Positions 16,401-19,605 of a stretch of 19,605 bases of DNA are shown in pieces; positions within the stretch are counted from its first letter, which is position 1; the number at the start of each line of letters is the position of its first letter. The translations under genes and the position numbers were made by a program. Under the pieces are notes generated by a model. The model saw only the letters and a program-made list of their open reading frames with translations, was not told the DNA's origin and ran no database searches. Source of the DNA: Strigomonas culicis (Eukaryota > Euglenozoa > Kinetoplastea > Trypanosomatida > Trypanosomatidae); assembly GCA_000482145.1 (NCBI GenBank), contig AUXH01000368.1:1-19605 (forward strand), written 5' to 3'.

Positions 16401-16432
16401 AGGAGCTCCAGCAGATCAAGACGATGGTGTAA
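13412..16432 (+). CDS. Large TPR protein, probable axonemal CFAP70 (TTC18) homologue
   Basis: This 1006-residue protein has an N-terminal part (1-~330) of beta-rich, Ig-like character broken by charged and Pro/Ala-rich inserts, e.g. KEKKDGKEKKEE near 80. A conserved-looking helical block follows at ~430-490: FFDYFQSSGQLAAYKERLTA and LQNELFVYLLERLHLGLH. This pattern resembles the block before the TPRs in CFAP70. Tetratricopeptide repeats cover ~521-990. The clearest are at 556-623 (AAFYTRVGDVAQTEVCYREA), 746-777 (EALGRAEAAIKLYKQAL), 802-886 (AYVHLGNLLLGEGKYRDALG) and 952-986 (ARQ-type HLAQVLLAQQRWEEGRELL). CFAP70 binds the outer dynein arm region of motile cilia (family knowledge). A flagellar role suits a trypanosomatid, but the orthology is inferred from domain order and local pattern. 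Confidence 0.8.
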   Translation: MNSTTECEDAVNYLDVKLQLVDHIPAEWLHGLPADAPTALYMQNPFRYEVAFDFPVEGAPAAESATEQPPAPADPPSASKEKKDGKEKKEEHPEEPQEHGPHHHVFACGRLLPSTPAYTQYIEDAAPPVLPGSSEVNAIRDFPETMAELQQPGDALADAAPQSDEAPQLQLLWVTTVDEAPTVAPPEDKKQRRKQQSVTSIPGAREEGLPPVPSGDEPPACVLRVPLSVAAEAQLVAMVQGGQPLQLRFRRLLRAHVPAEWEDMNARYFEATLPISLEPLAAPGSVAMKAEVPFVPPAADADALETERNPKRKAAARKASKAGQPPTMFEEVVTDPHPYTAAGTRALIALRLHRTLTRLASDRVRPALTPAQLIPTRAAPLAAAATPDVGKALEEVIEAMAAQLVREFHEAHPTAAADDEATAEERDALRARFFDYFQSSGQLAAYKERLTALVLQIIQQKFRTNPNAASDDVGRLQNELFVYLLERLHLGLHRIAERGAPAEAAPAPPADAADAGPTDPVDVWYQRALEAELTEERDLAASCHQARIASYEGGARYAELWTDAAAFYTRVGDVAQTEVCYREAIASDPLYLPGLMGYGMWLLAYDRLREAAVFLHSAVDLAPAEDALSWSCIALLHDLQCMQLRQGHPAYAQDLATWRREEHDALQEALHRAGDAATADTLYLELTRYALQLHHRELANVCLSHCTAGDAVEVLYAELFLQAGQHREALDTLERLSQPEAQGDLCLVLRAHCEEALGRAEAAIKLYKQALCRDHAPTPLLDRRAVLVAPSTAVRADPADARRVTFLRAYVHLGNLLLGEGKYRDALGVFTLALQLWPSALLWLGAGITYYRSGNLEAAEECLSESNTIDPANPRTWAYLTLLVLRLQRAGLEDTLQQLRQHHLMDPALWAEIGRELLAADRAGLAEWCLCRALTLEDERAGGAAKARAAPTNLLHTTRYHLAQVLLAQQRWEEGRELLEEVVAHCTNEVLKAKAEEELQQIKTMV

Positions 16433-16697
16433 AGAAGAAAAAAAAGAGAAAAAGATGTTACCACTTTGTTTTTTCCGTTTTCAAGTTACTTTCCCACATG
16501 TATGATAGCTGTAAACATATCCCACAAGAAGAACGTCCACAACAACAAAAAGCGAAACACTCCTGGCTGCCCTGTAGTGACGCCCCTATTGACCCACACC
16601 CGCCGCACGTGTATGGTATGCAACGGTTGATGCCCTTCTCTCTCTCTCTCCTTCTCTCTCCTTCTTTTTTCTTCACAGCGTAGCTTTTTCCGAAGGC

Positions 16698-16707
16698 AAA
16701 AAAAAAA
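16698..16707 (-). terminator. T10 run after a small hairpin (possible Pol III terminator)
   Basis: On the minus strand a 5-bp stem (16709-16713 with 16718-16722) is followed at once by ten Ts. It could be a back-up terminator for the minus-strand tRNA or the end of a separate small transcript. Confidence 0.5.
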
Positions 16708-16741
16708 CGGTCCTTTGGGACCCCGTCCGCTGGGGGGCCAG

Positions 16742-16773
16742 GCGCGGCTCCCTTGGGGCCTAGGGAGCCGCGC
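16742..16773. repeat. Perfect 12-bp inverted repeat (hairpin)
   Basis: GCGCGGCTCCCT (16742-16753) pairs with AGGGAGCCGCGC (16762-16773) across an 8-nt loop. It lies just downstream of the minus-strand tRNA and its T6 run. Confidence 0.9.
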
Positions 16774-16775
16774 AG

Positions 16776-16781
16776 AAAAAA
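16776..16781 (-). terminator. Pol III terminator of minus-strand tRNA-Ser
   Basis: Six Ts on the minus strand, three bases after the mature tRNA end (CAC spacer). Confidence 0.8.
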
Positions 16782-16784
16782 GTG

Positions 16785-16865
16785 CGCGAACGGTAGGGTT
16801 CGAACCTACGCGTGAAATCACATCTGCTTAGCAGGCAGACGCCTTAACCACTCGGCCACATTCGC
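16785..16865 (-). tRNA. tRNA-Ser(GCU), minus-strand copy
   Basis: This 81-nt class II tRNA is the exact reverse complement of the copy at 16970-17050. The acceptor stem GCGAATG pairs with CGTTCGC (one T-G pair), with discriminator G as in serine tRNAs. Box A is TGGCCGAGTGG and box B GGTTCGAACCC. The anticodon arm TCTGC-CTGCTAA-GCAGA gives anticodon GCU, reading AGC and AGU. An extended variable arm (TGTGATTTCACGC) is present. No intron and no encoded CCA. It is transcribed toward the plus-strand gene unit. Confidence 0.97.
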
Positions 16866-16968
16866 TTAAAAAAACCAGGGCCCTCCCGGGTACCTGGGAA
16901 AGATAGCTTCTACGTGGGCCAGGATGCAGGTGGGTTGTCCAGCCTCCCTAAAAGGCGCGTTTTCGTTG

Positions 16969-17059
16969 AGCGAATGTGGCCGAGTGGTTAAGGCGTCTGC
17001 CTGCTAAGCAGATGTGATTTCACGCGTAGGTTCGAACCCTACCGTTCGCGCACTTTTTT
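16969..17059. repeat. Right arm of tRNA inverted repeat
   Basis: Perfect reverse complement of 16776-16866. The identity stops just outside the tRNA and terminator, so the flanks are unrelated. Confidence 0.95.
16970..17050 (+). tRNA. tRNA-Ser(GCU), plus-strand copy
   Basis: This copy is identical in all 81 nt to the minus-strand one, with intact A and B boxes, anticodon loop CTGCTAA, T-arm GTAGG-TTCGAAC-CCTAC and discriminator G. The two genes are divergent, each reading away from the spacer and against the incoming Pol II unit on its side. Confidence 0.97.
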
Positions 17060-17061
17060 TC
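17054..17061 (+). terminator. Pol III terminator of plus-strand tRNA-Ser
   Basis: Eight Ts, three bases after the mature tRNA end (CAC spacer). Confidence 0.85.
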
Positions 17062-17268
17062 GACCATGTTTTTTTTCTTCCTATGGAAAAATGAAAGACG
17101 GGAAGGAGAGAGAAAACGATTGAGAGGGTCCTTTTCCATGCCCACGCGGAGCCAAGTGAACAGCCCACGTACAGATTTTTTTTTTCACAGTGCAACAGAG
17201 TAAGGCGAGGTGCCGTGCTTCGGTGACGGGGTGATGGTAATTAACAGGTTGTTGTATGGTACAGTCGC

Positions 17269-17994
17269 TCAGAGGTACTTCCGCCTCTCGCGCAGCGTCT
17301 TGGTCTCCCACTCGGCCCGCGCGATGGGCAGCCACTCCTTCAGCGTCACGCGCCGGCCGCGCGGCCGCCGCAGCTCGCGCGCGAAGGCGTGCGACTGCTC
17401 CGCGAACTTGGCGAAGGCGGCCTCCCAGGCGTCCGCCACAGGTGGCGCGGCGGCCGCGGCCGGCGGCGCCGCGGCGGTGGCCTGGCGCACCCGCCCGCGC
17501 GCCGGCCGCTGCTTGGCCGCCGCCTGCACGTGGTCGCGGTAGAGCGCCGCGATGTGCTCGAAGGCCGCCTTCTTGTACGGCGGGAGGATGGACCAGCCGG
17601 CCTGCAGGTCCGCCATGAGCGTCATGGGCGGCAGGTCCACGCGCTCCGGCTCCGCCGTCACGCGCGCGAGGGCGTAGATGGAGAAGGGCGTCACCTGCCG
17701 CGCCGGGATGCCGTTGGCCAGCAGCGTGCTGAGCGCCGGCGTCTGGACGTGCTCGGCGGTGGTGAGGAGGTCGGTGCTGAGCATCTGATAGCGCGCCGTG
17801 GCGCCGTCCATCACGGCCTGGCGCAGCGCCTCCTGGCAGTGCCGCTCCTCCGCCATGAGCCGCCGCAGGTGGTTCTCGCAGCCCTTGATGTGGCGCTCCC
17901 ACGACCGGTCCGCCGCCTGCATCGTGCGCAGGTACACGCCCATCTCCTCGACGGCCTGCTTCTCAGCCGCCGCAACCGCGCGGTGGCGACGCAT
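17269..17994 (-). CDS. Possible HMG-box-like protein (unknown function)
   Basis: This 241-residue basic protein is not firmly recognised. Residues 1-60 are helical and charged. Residues ~101-157 follow the HMG-box pattern: VTPFSIYALARV, then LMADLQAGWSILPPYKKAAF and EHIAALYRDH, with the usual W...L...K...F spacing. After a Pro/Ala linker (175-187), a second similar segment occurs at ~189-241 (FAKFAEQSHAF... LKEWLPIARAEWETKTL), ending in KYL. Two degenerate HMG boxes plus a basic N-terminus (MRRHRAV) would fit a DNA-packaging protein, for example a mitochondrial or kinetoplast one, but this is inference. It is the last gene of the minus-strand unit. The start at 17994 is the first ATG after a good acceptor. 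Confidence 0.65.
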   Translation of the reverse strand: MRRHRAVAAAEKQAVEEMGVYLRTMQAADRSWERHIKGCENHLRRLMAEERHCQEALRQAVMDGATARYQMLSTDLLTTAEHVQTPALSTLLANGIPARQVTPFSIYALARVTAEPERVDLPPMTLMADLQAGWSILPPYKKAAFEHIAALYRDHVQAAAKQRPARGRVRQATAAAPPAAAAAPPVADAWEAAFAKFAEQSHAFARELRRPRGRRVTLKEWLPIARAEWETKTLRERRKYL

Positions 17995-18084
17995 GCGAGA
18001 AAAAAAAAAGCAACTGGGTGAAGAGTGAAAAGGAAAAGTATTGAAGAAATACTATAAGAATACAGAAGGATGAAACAAGAGCTT

Positions 18085-18118
18085 CTAAAAAAGAAAAGAA
18101 GAGAGAGAGAGAGAGAGG
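18085..18118 (-). promoter_or_regulatory. Predicted SL trans-splice acceptor for HMG-like gene
   Basis: On the minus strand a long CT then T tract (18118 down to 18087) ends in TTTTTTAG, with AG at 18086-18085. The leader is 90 nt without ATG before the start at 17994. The other 265-bp spacer content is A/T-rich 3' flank of the CID gene. Confidence 0.8.
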
Positions 18119-18225
18119 CAATACCATTTCGCATAGCTGCCGCACGAAGAGAGCTTGCTGCCCTTGCCGTGTGCTACCGCCACGCTGCGCCATCTTTTGC
18201 GTCATAGTGTATCAGTAGATCCATG

Positions 18226-18252
18226 CAACAACAGCAACAACAACAACAACAA
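18226..18252. repeat. (CAA)n microsatellite
   Basis: Nine CAA units with one CAG interruption, just past the stop of the CID gene in its 3' UTR. Confidence 0.9.
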
Positions 18253-18259
18253 GCGCACG

Positions 18260-19408
18260 CTACTCTCGCGCGCGCTTGCGGGCCACGTCGAACACGCTCG
18301 AGGTGGACCGCCCCTCCTGCGCGTCCTGGCCCTCGAACAGCGCCAGCGCAGCCATGTCCTGCGCGGCCAGCCACTCCTCCGGGGTCGGGAAGGGGAGTCG
18401 CACCGCGCCGCCGCCGGCCTGCCTCGCCGCCGGGATGCGGAAGGGCAGCCGTGGGTCGGCGCTGCGCCGCGGGTAGTACAGCGCGCCGGTGCCGGTGGTG
18501 GACGGGTGCGGCTGCAGGTAGCGCGAGCCGATGCGCTGGCCGACGGACTCCTGCTGCGCCGCGTCGCTGACGAGCGGGTGCGGGTAGCGCACGACGGCGG
18601 TCAGCGGCCCCCCGCCGGCGGCCGCCGCGCCGGCCGCGGTGGCGTCGCCGAGGTGCTCGAGCAGCCTCCCCAGCGCCGCGCGCGCCTCGCCGCTGTCGTC
18701 CGCTTCGACCACCACCGGCGCGTGCGCGCTGCCGGCCTGCTGCGACGTCACCTCGCGCCGCAGCGCCGTGTGGATGCCCTGCAGCACGGCGCGCGCGGCC
18801 GGCGTGGGGCCTGCGAGCCGCTCCCGCAGCACCGCCTCCGCGTACGGCGCGGCCGACTCCGCCGGCAGCCGCTCCAGCAGCCCCAGGATGCTTCGCAGCA
18901 GGTCGCCGTACGACGCGACCTCGGCCTGCGTGTAGGCGGCGACGGCGCCCGTGCGCATGGCGGCCGCGTCCGCCGCGCCGCCCGCCGGCTCCGCGGGCGC
19001 GCCGTGCTCGATGCGGCTCTGCAGCGTCTCGGCGAGCTCGCGGGGGATGCGCTGCCGCAGCCGCCAGCGCGCGACGAGGCGCGCCACCTTGTCGCGCAGC
19101 GCGGGCGCCGCGTCGTGGTAGTGCGCGAAGAGCGGCGTCGCGAGCGGCCACAGCGCGGCCAGCACGGCCGCCGTCGCCTCGCCGCCGCCGCTGTCGCCGG
19201 GCGGCTGCAGCAGCGCGTCCAGCAGGCAGACGGCGGGGAAGGAGAGGGCGATGCGCTCCGGCGAAAAGCGCTGCGCGAGGACGAGGGCGATGCGCGGCGG
19301 CGCAACGCCGTCCTGCTGCACCGCCGCCACGATGGCGCGCTGCGCCTGGGCGATGAGCTCCTTGGACTCCTTGTCCAGCGCGCTGATCTGAGCTTGGACC
19401 GCCTCCAT
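18260..19408 (-). CDS. CID-domain protein (Pcf11-like, 3'-end processing/termination candidate)
   Basis: This 382-residue protein begins with what looks like an RNA polymerase II CTD-interaction domain (CID, ~5-130). The helices are ISALDKESKELIAQAQRAIV, then PRIALVLAQRFS, then IALSFPAVCLLDALLQ (the family's YLLDSI helix), LWPLATPLFAHYHDAAPALR and DKVARLVARWR. In Pcf11 the CID binds the CTD and supports cleavage, polyadenylation and termination (family knowledge). The rest is Ala/Gly-rich helix and linker, with a Pro/Arg-rich stretch ~300-345 (e.g. RSADPRLPFRIPAARQ) and the basic end ARKRARE, a likely nuclear signal. I see no zinc fingers. The protein is shorter than Pcf11. The ATG at 19408 follows an acceptor by 37 nt. 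Confidence 0.72.
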   Translation of the reverse strand: MEAVQAQISALDKESKELIAQAQRAIVAAVQQDGVAPPRIALVLAQRFSPERIALSFPAVCLLDALLQPPGDSGGGEATAAVLAALWPLATPLFAHYHDAAPALRDKVARLVARWRLRQRIPRELAETLQSRIEHGAPAEPAGGAADAAAMRTGAVAAYTQAEVASYGDLLRSILGLLERLPAESAAPYAEAVLRERLAGPTPAARAVLQGIHTALRREVTSQQAGSAHAPVVVEADDSGEARAALGRLLEHLGDATAAGAAAAGGGPLTAVVRYPHPLVSDAAQQESVGQRIGSRYLQPHPSTTGTGALYYPRRSADPRLPFRIPAARQAGGGAVRLPFPTPEEWLAAQDMAALALFEGQDAQEGRSTSSVFDVARKRARE

Positions 19409-19445
19409 CCGAGAGACAGCACACTAGTATAGCACCTTCTACAGA

Positions 19446-19478
19446 CTGGGTAGAGAGGAGAGCAGGAGAGAGGAAGGG
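19446..19478 (-). promoter_or_regulatory. Predicted SL trans-splice acceptor for CID gene
   Basis: Reading the minus strand, a CT tract (19478 down to 19449) ends in ACCCAG with AG at 19447-19446. The leader of 37 nt has no ATG before 19408. Confidence 0.8.
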
Positions 19479-19527
19479 TTGTCATTTCGCACATTCACCT
19501 TACATGAGCACACACACGCACACACAT

Positions 19528-19529
<2 letters not shown>

Positions 19530-19560
<31 letters not shown>
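19530..19560. repeat. (TA)n microsatellite
   Basis: Fifteen TA units, preceded by a CA-rich stretch (about 19504-19526). It lies in the spacer between the CID gene and whatever lies beyond the right edge. Confidence 0.95.
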
Positions 19561-19563
<3 letters not shown>

Positions 19564-19605
19564 GAGAAGAACAAACAATAGTAGTAGTTAGTAGTAGAAC
19601 GAGAC

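Larger units (their letters stand above)
16776..16866. repeat. Left arm of tRNA inverted repeat
   Basis: A 91-bp arm that is the perfect reverse complement of 16969-17059. It includes the whole tRNA and the first part of its T-run. The central spacer (16867-16968) is 102 bp and GC-rich with A-runs. Confidence 0.95.
16433..17268. other. Convergent strand-switch region with tRNA pair
   Basis: The plus-strand unit ends at the stop 16430-16432 and the minus-strand unit ends at the stop 17269-17271, so two Pol II units converge over 836 bp. In trypanosomatids such regions are transcription-termination sites often marked by Pol III genes, base J and H3 variants (established knowledge). The left 350 bp holds CT-rich and A-rich flanks and a GC-rich structured segment (16708-16773). 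The right part, 17062-17268, shows nothing but the 3' flank of the minus-strand gene. Confidence 0.85.

Noticed and set aside
16785..16865. tRNA-Leu as an alternative for the class II tRNA
   Set aside because: The anticodon loop gives GCU and the discriminator base is G, both serine features; leucine would need an A discriminator and a Leu anticodon.
18226..18252. CAA repeat as a possible CRISPR or coding polyQ tract
   Set aside because: It is a simple trinucleotide repeat after a stop codon in a eukaryotic spacer, with no repeat-spacer structure.
18174..19424. 416-residue minus-strand frame overlapping the CID gene in another frame
   Set aside because: Ala/Arg/Gly-rich shadow ending in a poly-Cys stretch from the CAA repeat; no family features.
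18155..19432. 425-residue plus-strand frame opposite the CID gene
   Set aside because: Arg-rich shadow without domain; the minus-strand reading has a CID pattern and a proper acceptor.

Overview
This window looks like nuclear DNA from a trypanosomatid (kinetoplastid protist). Genes are intronless and lie head to tail on one strand. Coding DNA is very GC-rich and alanine-rich, while the intergenic spacers are AT-rich and full of CT runs and microsatellites. Almost every start codon follows a polypyrimidine tract plus AG, the usual spliced-leader (SL) trans-splicing arrangement. The protein set fits: La protein with an RGG tail, a two-lipoyl E3-binding-protein-like subunit, a type I J-protein and a CFAP70-like flagellar protein. 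From memory, unchecked, La, the lipoyl protein and a DnaJ gene are neighbours in Leishmania chromosome 21. The genus cannot be named from the sequence.

Layout. A plus-strand polycistronic unit runs from the left edge to 16432: a truncated coiled-coil protein (2-634), a J-protein with a CaaX-like end (897-2207), two tandem hotdog-thioesterase-like paralogues (2770-3372, 3718-4437), an Ala-rich helical protein of unknown role (4733-5968), a beta-propeller-like protein (6411-7670), a small basic-tailed unknown (8072-8743), a 99-residue Qc-SNARE (9137-9436), the lipoyl protein (9838-11001), La (11814-12803) and the CFAP70-like TPR protein (13412-16432). From about 17269 to the right edge genes are on the minus strand: a possible HMG-box protein (17269-17994) and a Pcf11-like CID protein (18260-19408).

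The junction at 16433-17268 is a convergent strand-switch region, where two Pol II units run into each other. It holds two identical tRNA-Ser(GCU) genes in opposite orientation, forming a near-perfect inverted repeat with 91-bp arms. Beside the minus-strand tRNA is a GC-rich, non-coding segment with a perfect 12-bp stem, a second small hairpin and a T10 run on the minus strand. This segment is the least explained part of the window.

The proteins do not form one pathway, as is normal for trypanosomatid units. They cover chaperoning, acyl-CoA metabolism, membrane fusion, the pyruvate dehydrogenase complex, RNA biology and the flagellum. Expression is probably set mainly after transcription, by trans-splicing and UTRs. 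No CRISPR array, insertion sequence or bacterial-type operon signal is present.
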